A stretch of DNA of 64,000 bases from positions 186,001 to 250,000 of the forward strand of contig CAVUQS010000001.1 in assembly GCA_963743705.1 (NCBI GenBank). Direction: 5' to 3'. This stretch comes from PALSA-243 sp963743705. Lineage in GTDB: Bacteria > Acidobacteriota > Terriglobia > Bryobacterales > Bryobacteraceae. Shown here piece after piece: positions 44,376 through 54,215 of this stretch (positions are counted from its first letter, which is position 1; each line of letters opens with the position of its first letter). The notes under the pieces are model-generated. The model worked only from the letters and a program-made list of their open reading frames with translations, was not told the DNA's origin and searched no databases. The translations under genes were made by a program, and so were the position numbers.

Positions 44376-45680
44376 TCATTGTAATGAATCCATTAGGCTG
44401 TGGAGCATTTTGTTCAAATCCGCGTCTTTGTGGCGCAGGGACTCGATTTTGCCGATGGAGTGGATGACCGTGGTATGGTGCTTGCCGCCGAACGCGCGGC
44501 CGATTTCCGGCAGCGAAGCATGCGTCAGTTCCTTGACCAGGTACATGGCGATCTGCCGGGGGTAGACCACGGTTTTGGTGTTGCTCTTTTCCTTGAGCTG
44601 CGACTGCTTGATCTGGAAGCGCTCGGCCACGGCTTTTTGGATGGCATCGATGGTGACGCGGCGCTCCTGTACATGGAGCAGGTTCTTCAGGACCTGCTGC
44701 GCCATGGGCAGGTTGATGCCGGCGCCGGTGAGATCGGCATAGGCAATTAGCTTGACCAGGGCGCCTTCCAGTTCACGGACATTCGATTTGGTTTTCGACG
44801 CCATGAAGGTGCGGACGTCGTCCGGCAGCTTGACGCCCTCGGCTTCCGACTTCTTGTCGAGGATGGCCATCTTGGTTTCGAGATCAGGGGCCTGGATATC
44901 GGCGATGAGCCCCCATTCGAAACGCGAACGGAGGCGTTCGACCAGGCCTGGGATATCCTTGGGCGGCGCGTCGCTCGAGATGACGATCTGCTTCTGGTGT
45001 TCGTGAAGGTCGTTGAAGGTGTGGAAGAATTCTTCCTGCGTGCGTTCTTTGCTGCCGAGGATTTGGATATCGTCGATGAGCAGCACGTCCGCTTCGCGGT
45101 AGCGCTGATGGAACTGCGTCATGCGCTCGGTGCGGATGCAGGAAATCATCTCGTTCATGAAGCGCTCGGTGGAGGTGTAGATCACGCGCATGGTGGCGTA
45201 GTGATCCATGAGCGAGCGTCCGATGGCGTGCATGAGATGGGTTTTGCCCATGCCCACGCCGCCGTAAATGAAGAGCGGGTTATAGCTGCGCGATGGGTTC
45301 CTGGCGACCGATTTCGCGGCCGCGTGCGCGAACTGATTGGATGCGCCCACTACGAAACTGTCGAACGTGAACTTGGGATTGAGCGGGTGATTGGGTGACT
45401 CCCATTCGCCATCCGTAGCCGGGGCGAGGGGGAGATTCTTTGCGGCAGGCGAACATTCGTAGCTGACGTGGCGGACGTTCACCCCAAGATCGTGAATCGC
45501 AGAGCGGACTAGCGGGCCATACTCGGATTCGAGCCAGGCGCGAGTCTCGCGATCGGGCGCCGAAACGAAGACTGTTTCACCTTCCATGCCGAGAAATGAC
45601 GTGCCTTTGAGCCAGTTGTTGTAGCTTTCCGCGCTGACCTTATGTTGCAAATATTCACGAATCTGTTCCCAGACGTTCAT
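44376..45680 (-). CDS. dnaA: Chromosomal replication initiator DnaA
   Basis: 434 residues from the ATG at 45680, which gives the standard N-terminus MNVWEQIREYLQHKVSAESYNNW; a longer frame upstream to 45725 crosses DnaA-box sequence. AAA+ domain: GGVGMGKTHLMHAIG (Walker A), VLLIDDIQILGSKERTQEEFFHTFN (Walker B) and an arginine-finger region RLRSRFEWGLIADI. Domain IV has the signature AFGGKHHTTVIHSIGKI. It melts the origin and loads the helicase. Direction and neighbours (dnaN, gyrB) are the classic origin order. Confidence 0.97.
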   Translation of the reverse strand: MNVWEQIREYLQHKVSAESYNNWLKGTSFLGMEGETVFVSAPDRETRAWLESEYGPLVRSAIHDLGVNVRHVSYECSPAAKNLPLAPATDGEWESPNHPLNPKFTFDSFVVGASNQFAHAAAKSVARNPSRSYNPLFIYGGVGMGKTHLMHAIGRSLMDHYATMRVIYTSTERFMNEMISCIRTERMTQFHQRYREADVLLIDDIQILGSKERTQEEFFHTFNDLHEHQKQIVISSDAPPKDIPGLVERLRSRFEWGLIADIQAPDLETKMAILDKKSEAEGVKLPDDVRTFMASKTKSNVRELEGALVKLIAYADLTGAGINLPMAQQVLKNLLHVQERRVTIDAIQKAVAERFQIKQSQLKEKSNTKTVVYPRQIAMYLVKELTHASLPEIGRAFGGKHHTTVIHSIGKIESLRHKDADLNKMLHSLMDSLQ

Positions 45681-45705
45681 CGTTATCACACACTTCAAGC
45701 GTCGG

Positions 45706-45726
45706 TTTTCCACACAATCTTCCACA
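45706..45726 (+). promoter_or_regulatory. Two DnaA-box-like sites just upstream of dnaA
   Basis: TTTTCCACA (45706-45714) and TCTTCCACA (45718-45726) are one and two mismatches from TTATCCACA, 12 bases apart and in the same orientation. They lie in the leader between the candidate promoter and the dnaA ATG, fitting autoregulation by DnaA or an origin. Confidence 0.5.
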
Positions 45727-45820
45727 GGTTTCCCAAAGAAAACCGGCTTGACTTGACCGAGGTTTTGTACGGGATCGGCGCAAATTCCGGCGTCGGAGCC
45801 CGTAACCGAGACTGTAGTCT

Positions 45821-45849
45821 AGCATAGGCCGCCAACTTTACCGCAACAA
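45821..45849 (-). promoter_or_regulatory. Candidate dnaA promoter
   Basis: On the minus strand, TTGTTG (45844-45849) and TATGCT (45821-45826) are spaced by exactly 17 bases. The transcript would start near 45815 and have a leader of about 135 bases containing the DnaA-box-like sites. Confidence 0.4.
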
Positions 45850-45885
45850 TATAACTGTAGTGTTTTCTTAATATTAGCGTAACAT

Positions 45886-45915
45886 TTGACAGGGCAAATG
45901 TTTCTGGAGGAAAAT
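45886..45915 (+). promoter_or_regulatory. Candidate promoter of tRNA-Gly
   Basis: Perfect -35 TTGACA (45886-45891), 18-base spacer, -10-like GAAAAT (45910-45915). The tRNA begins 17 bases later, in an A/T-rich upstream context. Confidence 0.4.
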
Positions 45916-45931
45916 GGGGTCTTCCACTCGA

Positions 45932-46007
45932 GCGGGAGTAACTCAGCTGGTAGAGTGCGACCTTGCCAAGGTCGATGTCGCGGGTTCGAATCCCGTCTCC
46001 CGCTCCA
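45932..46007 (+). tRNA. tRNA-Gly (anticodon GCC)
   Basis: Acceptor stem GCGGGAG (45932-45938) pairs with CTCCCGC (45997-46003). The D-loop reads CTCAGCTGGTAGAG, the anticodon arm is CGACC-TTGCCAA-GGTCG with GCC at 45965-45967, and the T-arm is CGGGTTCGAATCCCG. Discriminator T and an encoded CCA end at 46007. Confidence 0.97.
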
Positions 46008-46021
46008 AACAAATCCACAAT

Positions 46022-46813
46022 TCAATTTTCGGTTGGCGCTTTTTCCAGGTGATCGACCACCAGTACTTCGACCGGGCCCTTGCGTTTTTCGAGGCGGAGA
46101 CCCAGCTCCTGGATCGCGACGATCAGCGGCGCGAGATCCACATCGGCCGGTCCGTTATCCCGGGCGAACTTGATTCCGAAATAATACTTGCCGGAGACAC
46201 CGGTCTCGTCATGGACGAAGGCGCGCTGAACACCCTGTAGCGCGGCGGCGAGTTCCGGCATAGTGACACGGCGGCCAGTGAGCGCCCCTATCCCTTTGCC
46301 CTCCGCCGAGGTAATCACTTTGCCGTCGAGAGCCTTCACTTCGAATTTGCCGAACCATTCCGGCATGGGAGGAGGCGGATCGCTGTCCTTGGTCTCTTTG
46401 ATCTTGAGCCCGCTCTTGCCGAGCGTCAGCGCCCAGCCATCCTGCTGCTTGGTTTCGCGGTGCACTGCCAGCTTGAATCGATCGGCCAGCAGCGTTTGAA
46501 ACATGAGGCGAATCTGTTCGTCGGTCGCGTCCGGAGAAGTGGTGGCTTCAAAGGCAAAGATCTCGCCCGGAGTCGATTGAGATCCGGCGATCTGCCAGAC
46601 CTGCAGATGGTAGGCGTATTCGATGACCAGGTTGAGGCCCGTGCTCCAGCGGATGAGGCCGCCCGAGCGCTGCGGCGAGAGTTGCAGGAACGTAAGGTTG
46701 GCGGGCTTGACCGATGCCACTTCGAACGACGGTCTTGGCGGCGCGGCTGCTTGCTGTTGGGCGCAAAGGGCGCCGGATGTGAATACCAGAGCGGCTAATG
46801 CACGCACGTGCAT
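46022..46813 (-). CDS. TIGR03435-family secreted protein
   Basis: 263 residues: signal peptide (ALAALVFTSGALCAQ) and the family signature PSFEVASVKPAN near the mature start. Then LNLVIEYAYHLQVWQIAGSQSTPGEIFAFEATT, QIRLMFQTLLADRFKLAVHRETKQQDGWALTLGKSGLKI and the C-terminal FVHDETGVSGKYYFGIKFARDN. The family is expanded in Solibacter-type acidobacteria and its role is unknown. The protein is exported. It converges on the tRNA-Gly gene (15 bases away). Confidence 0.9.
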   Translation of the reverse strand: MHVRALAALVFTSGALCAQQQAAAPPRPSFEVASVKPANLTFLQLSPQRSGGLIRWSTGLNLVIEYAYHLQVWQIAGSQSTPGEIFAFEATTSPDATDEQIRLMFQTLLADRFKLAVHRETKQQDGWALTLGKSGLKIKETKDSDPPPPMPEWFGKFEVKALDGKVITSAEGKGIGALTGRRVTMPELAAALQGVQRAFVHDETGVSGKYYFGIKFARDNGPADVDLAPLIVAIQELGLRLEKRKGPVEVLVVDHLEKAPTEN

Positions 46814-46859
46814 GTGCGTTAGACGCCTTAGCTGGGGAAATCGTTGAGAAATTCGCCGC

Positions 46860-47573
46860 TCACATTGCCGACGGCATGATGGTTAATTCGGGTATCACAG
46901 CGCGTGGCGGAAGCTTCGCACACGCCAGCACCGCTTCGGCCACGTGTTCCGGCAACATCGCAACCGCGAGTTGCTCGGGCGTGGGTTGGACAGGCCGCTT
47001 GGCGAGCAGTTCCGAGTCGATCAAGCCGGGGTTGACCACGGTGGTACGGATGCCGTTTTCCTTCTCCTCATAGCGGATGGCGTGCGCCAGGCCGATGAGG
47101 CCGCGCTTCGATGCCTGGTAGGAAGCGCCGGACGCATCGGGCGCGAAGCCGGAGATCGATGAAATGAAAATCAGGTGGCCCTGTTTGCGCGCGCGCATAG
47201 CGGGCAGGACGGCGTGCGCGGCGTAGAACGCGCCATTGAGATTGGTGGCGATCATCTCGTCCCAAATGGCCGGCGTCAGGCGAGGGAGGTAGCGGTCGCG
47301 CGTGTTGGTGCCCGTCGCATAGATCAGAATATCGATGGGGCCGAGCCGCCGCGCGGTTTCTTCGGCAAGCTGCGTCATTTGCGCGGCGTTGGTGGCGTCG
47401 GCGGCAAAGATCTCGACGTGGGTCGCGTTTTGCAGTTCGCGCAGGCGGTCTTCACGGCGCGCGGAGGCCATCACTTTTGCGCCTTCACCGACCAGCATAG
47501 TGGCGCAGGCGTGACCGACGCCGCTGGATGCGCCGATCACCAGCGCGACTTTGTCCCGGAGAGAAATTGGCAT
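46860..47573 (-). CDS. Short-chain dehydrogenase/reductase
   Basis: 237 residues, classical SDR. NAD(P) loop VIGASSGVGHACA, with Arg in ASARREDRL suggesting NADPH. ATGTNT, the NLNGAF segment, catalytic ISSISG Ser, then YQASKRG with Tyr and Lys, followed by VNPGLIDSELL. The substrate cannot be told. The gene follows the GlcG-like gene by four bases, so they are probably cotranscribed. Confidence 0.9.
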   Translation of the reverse strand: MPISLRDKVALVIGASSGVGHACATMLVGEGAKVMASARREDRLRELQNATHVEIFAADATNAAQMTQLAEETARRLGPIDILIYATGTNTRDRYLPRLTPAIWDEMIATNLNGAFYAAHAVLPAMRARKQGHLIFISSISGFAPDASGASYQASKRGLIGLAHAIRYEEKENGIRTTVVNPGLIDSELLAKRPVQPTPEQLAVAMLPEHVAEAVLACAKLPPRAVIPELTIMPSAM

Positions 47574-47577
47574 GAGT

Positions 47578-48042
47578 TTATTTTTTTAGTAAAGCATCGA
47601 TGGCGGTCTGGGCGATAGCTTCATCTACTTCCGAGGCCGCCCCGCTGCATGCGATGGCGCCGATGGTTTGTCCATCCACCTGGATCGGCAGGCCGCCCTG
47701 GTTGGGAAATGCATCGGGGAAAACGAGCACGCTCATGTCCCCGCCCTTCAACTGATCCGCGGCGGATTTGGATGGCTTGCGGTATAACGCCGCTTGCCGC
47801 GCTTTTCGCTGCGCGAACTGGATGGTGTTCAGGCCCGCGCTGTCCGCTTTTTGCAGGAAGAGCAGGTTGCCGCTTTCATCGACAATGCAGATGGTGACAT
47901 CGACGTTGCGTTTGTGCATTTCGGCCTCGGCCGCCGCAGCCATGGTTTTGATGGCGGCGAGATTCAGGTACTTGCGTGTCGGCAGATCGGCGGCGACGCT
48001 AGCGATCAGCGCCGTGAGAAGGAAAATGAGCAAGCGCGTCAT
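47578..48042 (-). CDS. Secreted GlcG/HbpS-family protein (DUF336)
   Basis: 154 residues with signal peptide (LLIFLLTALIASVAAD). The HbpS/GlcG core is clear: LAAIKTMAAAAEAEMHKRNVDVTICIVDESGNLLFLQKADSAGLNTIQFAQRKARQAALYRKPS and GGLPIQVDGQTIGAIACSGAASEVDEAIAQTAIDAL. Related proteins bind heme, cobalamin or small organic ligands. Exported here; first gene of a pair with the SDR enzyme. A half copy of the palindromic repeat lies upstream. Confidence 0.88.
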   Translation of the reverse strand: MTRLLIFLLTALIASVAADLPTRKYLNLAAIKTMAAAAEAEMHKRNVDVTICIVDESGNLLFLQKADSAGLNTIQFAQRKARQAALYRKPSKSAADQLKGGDMSVLVFPDAFPNQGGLPIQVDGQTIGAIACSGAASEVDEAIAQTAIDALLKK

Positions 48043-48071
48043 GCGGGATATCTTACACCCTCGACGGGTGG

Positions 48072-48117
48072 TACTTCGCGTAAAACCAGCGTGCAGGCCA
48101 GGAGGCCCGCGTCACTG
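48072..48117. repeat. Half copy of the palindromic repeat
   Basis: It has the loop part (CGCGTAAAACC) and one arm (GCAGGCCAGGAGGCCCGCGTC) of the family at 990-1063 and 31706-31790; the other arm is missing. It sits between glcG-like and dnaE genes. Confidence 0.65.
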
Positions 48118-48184
48118 TACAATGTAGATATCCACCTCTCCCCAAGGCACGGAGTGTCTCCGGCCGGAGGAGCGAACGCCGACG

Positions 48185-51100
48185 ATGTCCTTTGTTCACC
48201 TGCATTGCCATACCGATTATTCGCTGCTGGATGGCGCTTGCGCGATCGGCGAGCTGATGAAGATCGTCGCCGAGCAGAAGATGCCAGCGGTGGCGATGAC
48301 CGATCACGGCAATCTGTTTGGCGCTGTCGAGTTCTACAACGCCGGGAAGGCCGCGGGCGTGCATCCGGTGATCGGGTGCGAGGTTTACGTCTCCCAGCAG
48401 GGGCACAAAACGCGCTCGGATCAGGATCGCTACAACCATCTCGTCCTGCTGTGCGAGACCCAGGAGGGCTACCGTAACCTCATCAGGCTGGTCTCGACGG
48501 CGTACCTCGACGGGTTTTACTACAAGCCGCGCATCGATCTCGACTTGCTGGCGCAGCACTCGAAGGGCTTGATCGGGCTTTCGGCGTGCTTGCGCGGGCA
48601 CATCGCCGAGACCATCCTGGCGGATAAATACGACGACGCGCGGCGGCTGGCCCATACTTACTCGGACATACTCGGGCGCAATAACTTCTTCCTGGAAGTG
48701 CAGGACCACCACTTAGATCAGGACAAGAAACTTACCCCCGAACTCAACCGCCTTTCTCATGAAACCGGGCTGCCGCTGGTGGCGACCAACGATTCGCACT
48801 ACCTGCGCAAGGAAGACGCGCGCGCGCACGAAATCCTGATGTGCATCCAGACGGGGAAGTCGATGACCGACCCCAACCGGATGCACTGGAACTCGCCGGA
48901 CTTCTATCTGAAATCGCGCGCCGAGATGATGGAGCTGTTCGGCGAGCTGGAAGACGCGGTCGATCGTACCGGCGAGATCGCCGCGCGCTGCAACGTGAGT
49001 CTGGAAAAGGTCAAGGAGCCGTTCCCGCGTTTCGATGTGCCGGCGGGGCAATCCACCGATACCTACTTCGAGTACGTGGCGCGCGAGGGGTTTGAGAAGC
49101 GCCGTCCGCGCCTCGAAGCCATGCGCGCCAAGGGGATGCTCAAGCACGATATCCCCGAATACATGGAGCGGCTGGAGCGCGAAATCCGCATGATCCAGAC
49201 CATGAAGTTCTCGGGCTACTTTCTCATCGTGTGGGATTTCATCCGCTACGCGAAATCGCGTGGCATCCCGGTGGGCCCAGGCCGTGGATCGGCCGCCGGC
49301 AGCCTGGTGGGCTATGCGATGTCGATCACGGATATCGACCCGTTGCAGTATGGCTTGCTCTTTGAGCGCTTCCTGAATCCGGAGCGCGTGAGCATGCCCG
49401 ATATCGACGTGGATTTCTGCGTGAACGGGCGCGGCGAGGTGATCAAATACGTTACCGAAAAATACGGCCGCGAGCAGGTGGCGCAGATCATCACGTTCAA
49501 CACGCTGGGCGCGCGCGCCGCGATCAAAGACGTGGGCCGCGTGCTCGAAATGCCGTTCGCGGATGTCGAGCGCATCACCAAGATGGTGCCCGGCGTCCTG
49601 AATATTTCGCTGGAAGATTCGATTAAGACCGAGCCGGGGTTTGCCGACGCCGCGAAGAAAGATCCGCGCGTCGACGACGTGCTGAAGGTCGCGCTACGTC
49701 TCGAAGGCTTGGCGCGCAATTGTTCCGTTCACGCCGCCGGCGTAGTCATCTCGCCGCAACCGCTGAAAGAGCTGGTGCCGCTCTATAAGACGAACCGCGA
49801 CGAAATTGTGACGCAGTTCGACATGAACGGCCTGGATAAGCTGCAGCTCCTGAAGATGGATTTTCTGGGGCTGACGACGCTCACGCTGATTCAGGATGCG
49901 CTACGCCTGATCGAGAAGCGCAAAGGCATCAAGATCGTTCCCGAAGATCTGCCGCTCGACGACCCGGCGACCTACGAGATCTTCTGCAAAGGCTTCACCA
50001 GCGGCGTGTTCCAATTTGAATCCGCCGGCATGCGCGACATTCTGCGGCGCTATCAACCGAGCCGCCTGGAAGACCTCACCGCTCTCAACGCGCTCTACCG
50101 TCCGGGCCCGATTCAGGGCGGCATGGTGGACGATTTCATCGAGCGCAAATGGGGCCGCCGCGCGGTGCAATACGACTTGCCCGAGCTGAAGGAACTGCTA
50201 GAAGAGACCTACGGCGTCATCGTTTATCAAGAGCAGGTGATGCAGATTTCGAACCGCATCGCCGGCTATTCACTGGGCGACGCCGACCTGCTGCGCCGCG
50301 CCATGGGCAAGAAGAAGGCCGAGGAGATGGCGCAGCAGCGCGAGCGCTTTGTGAAGGGCTCGCTGGAGCGCGGATTCCCGCAGAAGAAAGTCGAGAAAAT
50401 CTTCGACTTGATGGAGCAGTTCGCGGGTTACGGCTTCAACAAGTCGCACTCGGCCGCGTATGCCTACCTGGCGTTTGTCACTGCGTATCTGAAGGCGCAT
50501 CATCCCATCGACTTTCTGGCGGCGCTGCTGACTTCGGAAACCGGCAACACGGCGAAGGTGGTGAAGTACATCAACGAATGCCGCGAAATGGGTATTCGCA
50601 TATTGCCGCCCGACGTCAATCACAGCGAATGGAGTTTCACGCCCGACGGCGAGGCCATCCGTTTCGGCCTGGGCGCGGTGAAGAACCTGGGGCAGAACGC
50701 AGTGGAGGCGATCGGCAAAGCGCGCGAGGTGGAGGGGCAATTCCATTCGATCTACCAGTTCTGCGAGAAGGTCGATTTGGGCGCGCTGAACCGGCGCATG
50801 ATCGAGAGCTTGATCAAGGCCGGCGCGATGGATTCTCTCGATGGCACGCGCTCGCAGAAGACGGCGGCGTTGGAATCGGCCATGGAATCCGCTCAGCGCG
50901 CGCAGCGCGATCGTGAGAGCGGGCAGGGCGGATTGTTTGGCGAGGTAATCGCGGAATCGCACGAGATGCCGCTGCCCAACGTTCCGGATTGGACGGAGAA
51001 AGACAAGCTGGCGGGCGAGAAGGAGCTACTGGGCTACTGGGTCACCGGGCATCCGCTCGATCGCTACGCCGATAAGATCGCCGAGCTGGCCACGCACAAC

Positions 51101-51634
51101 AGCACGAATCTCGAAGGCTTGACGAAAGGCACGGAGGTCGCCCTTTGCGGCGTGATGACCACCGTGGCGCGCAAACGCAACAAGGAAGGCAAGCCGTGGG
51201 CGGCGGTGACGCTGGAAGACCGCGCGGGCTGGGTGGAAACCATGGTTTTCACCACGAGTTATGAACGTCTTTCCCCGCAGGTGGTGGAAGACCAGGCGGT
51301 GTTCATCCGCGGCCTGGCGCTGCCGGAAGAGAACGCGGCGACCAAGATCTCGGTGCAGGACATCATTCCGCTGGATAACGTGCGCATCAATTTGCCGGCG
51401 GTGATCTCGATTCGCGTTTGGCTGGGCCGCAACGGCGTGGCCGATAAAGCGCAGGCGCTGGAAGATCTGTTCCGCCGCAAACCAGGAGATACGCAGGTGC
51501 GGCTGCGGCTGGAGTCGCCGCGCGATTTCGCGGTGCTGCTGGATGTACAGGCGAAGGTGCGGCCGGATCGGGAGTTCAAGGCCGCGCTGGAAGAGATTTG
51601 CGGCGCGGAGTGTTTGGAGCGGGTCGCGGGGTAA
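48185..51634 (+). CDS. dnaE: DNA polymerase III alpha subunit
   Basis: 1149 residues, DnaE1 type. PHP domain starts FVHLHCHTDYSLLDGACAI with MTDHGNLFGAVEF. The catalytic palm has GRGSAAGSLVGYAM and MPDIDVDFCVNGRGEVIKYV (catalytic Asp residues), then FNKSHSAAYAYLAFVTAYLKAHHPIDFLAALLTSE and helix-hairpin-helix region. OB-fold AL CGVMTTVARKRNKEGKPWAAVTLEDR is close to the C-terminus. The main replicative polymerase, here placed within 3 kb of dnaA and transcribed away from it. It converges on the ABC permease gene, eight bases away. Confidence 0.96.
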   Translation: MSFVHLHCHTDYSLLDGACAIGELMKIVAEQKMPAVAMTDHGNLFGAVEFYNAGKAAGVHPVIGCEVYVSQQGHKTRSDQDRYNHLVLLCETQEGYRNLIRLVSTAYLDGFYYKPRIDLDLLAQHSKGLIGLSACLRGHIAETILADKYDDARRLAHTYSDILGRNNFFLEVQDHHLDQDKKLTPELNRLSHETGLPLVATNDSHYLRKEDARAHEILMCIQTGKSMTDPNRMHWNSPDFYLKSRAEMMELFGELEDAVDRTGEIAARCNVSLEKVKEPFPRFDVPAGQSTDTYFEYVAREGFEKRRPRLEAMRAKGMLKHDIPEYMERLEREIRMIQTMKFSGYFLIVWDFIRYAKSRGIPVGPGRGSAAGSLVGYAMSITDIDPLQYGLLFERFLNPERVSMPDIDVDFCVNGRGEVIKYVTEKYGREQVAQIITFNTLGARAAIKDVGRVLEMPFADVERITKMVPGVLNISLEDSIKTEPGFADAAKKDPRVDDVLKVALRLEGLARNCSVHAAGVVISPQPLKELVPLYKTNRDEIVTQFDMNGLDKLQLLKMDFLGLTTLTLIQDALRLIEKRKGIKIVPEDLPLDDPATYEIFCKGFTSGVFQFESAGMRDILRRYQPSRLEDLTALNALYRPGPIQGGMVDDFIERKWGRRAVQYDLPELKELLEETYGVIVYQEQVMQISNRIAGYSLGDADLLRRAMGKKKAEEMAQQRERFVKGSLERGFPQKKVEKIFDLMEQFAGYGFNKSHSAAYAYLAFVTAYLKAHHPIDFLAALLTSETGNTAKVVKYINECREMGIRILPPDVNHSEWSFTPDGEAIRFGLGAVKNLGQNAVEAIGKAREVEGQFHSIYQFCEKVDLGALNRRMIESLIKAGAMDSLDGTRSQKTAALESAMESAQRAQRDRESGQGGLFGEVIAESHEMPLPNVPDWTEKDKLAGEKELLGYWVTGHPLDRYADKIAELATHNSTNLEGLTKGTEVALCGVMTTVARKRNKEGKPWAAVTLEDRAGWVETMVFTTSYERLSPQVVEDQAVFIRGLALPEENAATKISVQDIIPLDNVRINLPAVISIRVWLGRNGVADKAQALEDLFRRKPGDTQVRLRLESPRDFAVLLDVQAKVRPDREFKAALEEICGAECLERVAG

Positions 51635-51642
51635 CCCCGCAC

Positions 51643-54094
51643 TTATTCATAACGCAGGGCGATCAGCGGGTCTACTTTGCTGGCGCGGCGCGCGGGCACG
51701 TAGCAGGCGATTAGGGTCACAAGCATCAGTATTCCCGCCATAGCAAGAAACGTGGCGATGTCTACCGAGCTCACGCCGAAGAGCAGCTTATCGAGGAATC
51801 GCGTGAGCGCGAATGCCCCCACAGCGCCGGCGGCCGTTCCAATGAGCGCTAGGCGCATTCCGGTCGCCGCCGATCATCCGCAGCACGTCGAATCGCTGCG
51901 CGCCTAACGCCATGCGGATGCCGATCTCACTGGTGCGCTGCGCGACGGCGTAGGAGATCACGCCGTAAATCCCTAGCGCGGCGAGAGCCAGCGACAACGT
52001 GGAGAAAAGCGTCAGCACCATGGTCAGGAAGCGCGGGCGCGAACGATCGGCGTTGAGCGCATCTTCGAGTGAACGCACCGAGGAAACCGGCAGCGAGCGG
52101 TCGAGCGATTGCACCTGCGCTCGCACCGCGTTGACGAGCGCCATCGGATCGCCGCGCGTGCGGATGGTCAGATACTCCGTGGAAACTCCGCCTTGATATT
52201 GCGCGTACGGGATGAAGAGCTCCGTGCCTGTGGGACGATCGACGCCGGCGTTCTTGATGTCCGCCACCACGCCGACGATCGCGCGCCATGGCGATGTGGC
52301 TCCGCCGGTCTTCACGCGGTGTCCGATGGCGCTTTCCCGCGGCCAAAACCAGCGGGCCATGGTTTGATTAACCACCACCACCGGATTTCCATTGAATCCA
52401 TCGCCCGCGTTGAGAAAGCGCCCTTCGATCAAGCGCGCGCCGACAGCGTCGAAATAATTGGGGCTGACGAAATTCCAATAGTCGACGTTTTGCATCGGGC
52501 CGTTAGGCACGGGGACGAAGCCCTCGATGCCCGTGTCGTTGGCGTTGATCGGCCGCTTGGGCGGCAAGCCATTGGTCATGGAAGCGGCCGCCACGCCGGG
52601 GAGCCCGCCAATGCCCTGGAGGAGCGTCCCCCAGAAGTTGCGGCTCTTGTCAGGGTTGGAATAAGCGGGCTGCGGCAGGGTGACGCGCATGGTGAGGACG
52701 TGGTCAGGGCGCACGCCGGCATCGACCTGCTGCAGCTTCCAAAACGCCTTGATCATCAGGCCCGACCCGATGAGCAGCACAAGCGCGAGCGCCAACTCGC
52801 TGGCGACCAGGCCAGAGCGGAACACGTGCGCCGAGGAGTCGACCGTGTTGCGTCCGCCGGCTGATTTCAGAGTTTCGGCAAGCGTTCCGAGCTTCAGATG
52901 GAAGAGCGGCGCGAGGCCGAAGATGATGCCCGTCGCCAGCGACACGCCGAGCGTAAACGCCAGCACTTGCCAATCGATGCTTACTTCGCCGACGCGCGGA
53001 ATGCTGCCGGCATTGGTAGCGACCAGCAACCGTAATCCGCCGATCGCGAGCAGCGTACCGAGCGCGCCGCCCGCGAAGGAGAGAAGCACGCCTTCGGTGA
53101 TGAATTGGCGCAGCAGATCGCCCATGCTCGCGCCCACCGCGGCGCGCACCGAGATTTCACGGCGCCGGCCTTCCGCGCGCGCCAGCAGGAGATTCGCAAC
53201 ATTGACGCACGCGATGAGCAATACGAAGCCGACGGCGCCTAGCAGCACCAGCATCGCCGGACGTACGCCCTTCACTACTTCGTCCTGGAAATCGGCAAGC
53301 ACGATGGGATGGAATTTCGGATCGAACGGGTGATTATTGCGCGCGATGGTAGCCGAGGAATGCGCCGCATAGCGCGTCATTTCACTCTGCGCCTGCGAGA
53401 GCGTAACGCCCTGGCGGAGTGGCGCAAGTATGGAAAGGTAATGGCTGCCCCGTCCGCCGGGCCTCGCGGGGTCCAGCTGCAAGGGCGTCCAGAGCTCGGC
53501 GGGATCCGTCTCGCCCGGCGGGAAATCGAATGAGGGTGGCATTACGCCGACCACCGTGCACGGTTTGCCGTTGAGCTGAATATCCCGGCCGAGGATGCTG
53601 CGCTCGCCGCCGTAGGCGCGTTGCCAGAGCCCGAACGAGAGCACCGCGGTGGCGGGCGAGTTGGGCTGATCGTCAGTATCGGTCAACAGGCGGCCGATAA
53701 ACGGCTGCACCCCGAGCATCGCGAGCAGTCCGCCGGTGACGAACGATCCCTGGGCGCGCACGGGTTGCGCGGCGCCGGAGAGATTCACGCCGCCATCCAC
53801 CCAGCCTTGCAAATCGTCGAACGACTTGGCGTCGCGCTTGAGATCGAGGAATTCCGGCGGCGACATCCAGAAGTGCCGCAGGCCGCCGTTCAGCGTTGGG
53901 AATTCGGTAAACACGCGAGTCAGGCGGTTGGCGTGCGCGTAGGGCAGCGGGCGCAGCACCACGGCGTTCACGACGCTGAAAATGGCGGTGGTGGCTCCGA
54001 TGCCGAGCGTGAGGCAAAGCACCGCGGCGGCGGCAAAGCCCGGATTCCGCGCGAGGACACGCAGCGCATAGCGCAGATTTTGGACGGCGGTCAT
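51643..54094 (-). pseudogene. ABC transporter permease of the MacB/ADOP type, frameshifted
   Basis: N-terminal membrane segment (NLRYALRVLARNPGFAAAAVLCLTLGIGATTAIFSVVNAVVLRPLPY), large periplasmic domain, three-helix FtsX block (LLGAVGFVLLIACVNVANLLLARAEGRRREISVRAAVGAS), a second periplasmic part, then a second FtsX block that begins LFSTLSLALAALGIYGVISYAVAQRTSEIGIRMALGAQ. The frame then turns to nonsense after RMIGGD, but the next frame continues as MRLALIGTAAGAVGAFALTRFLDKLLFGV and ends in RRASKVDPLIALRYE at 51643. One frameshift near 51860-51880 thus splits the last two helices off. Orphan permeases of this duplicated kind are typical of acidobacteria. No ATPase gene is beside it. Confidence 0.85.
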
Positions 54095-54128
54095 GACGGC
54101 ATGTTAGACGAAAGCCGGGAGGAAACGT

Positions 54129-54206
54129 TGGTGGGCACGGGCAGATTCGAACTGCCGGCCTGCCGCTTAGGAGGCGGCCGCTCTATCCAAACTGAGCTAC
54201 GTGCCC
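54129..54206 (-). tRNA. tRNA-Arg (anticodon CCT)
   Basis: On the minus strand: GGGCACG acceptor (54206-54200) pairs with CGTGCCC (54139-54133). The D-arm is TAGCTCAGTTTGGATAGAGC, the anticodon loop CTCCTAA gives CCT, and the T-arm is GGCAGTTCGAATCTGCC. CCA is encoded (54131-54129). It is nine bases downstream of purD on the same strand. Confidence 0.96.
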
Positions 54207-54215
54207 GCGGTCCTT

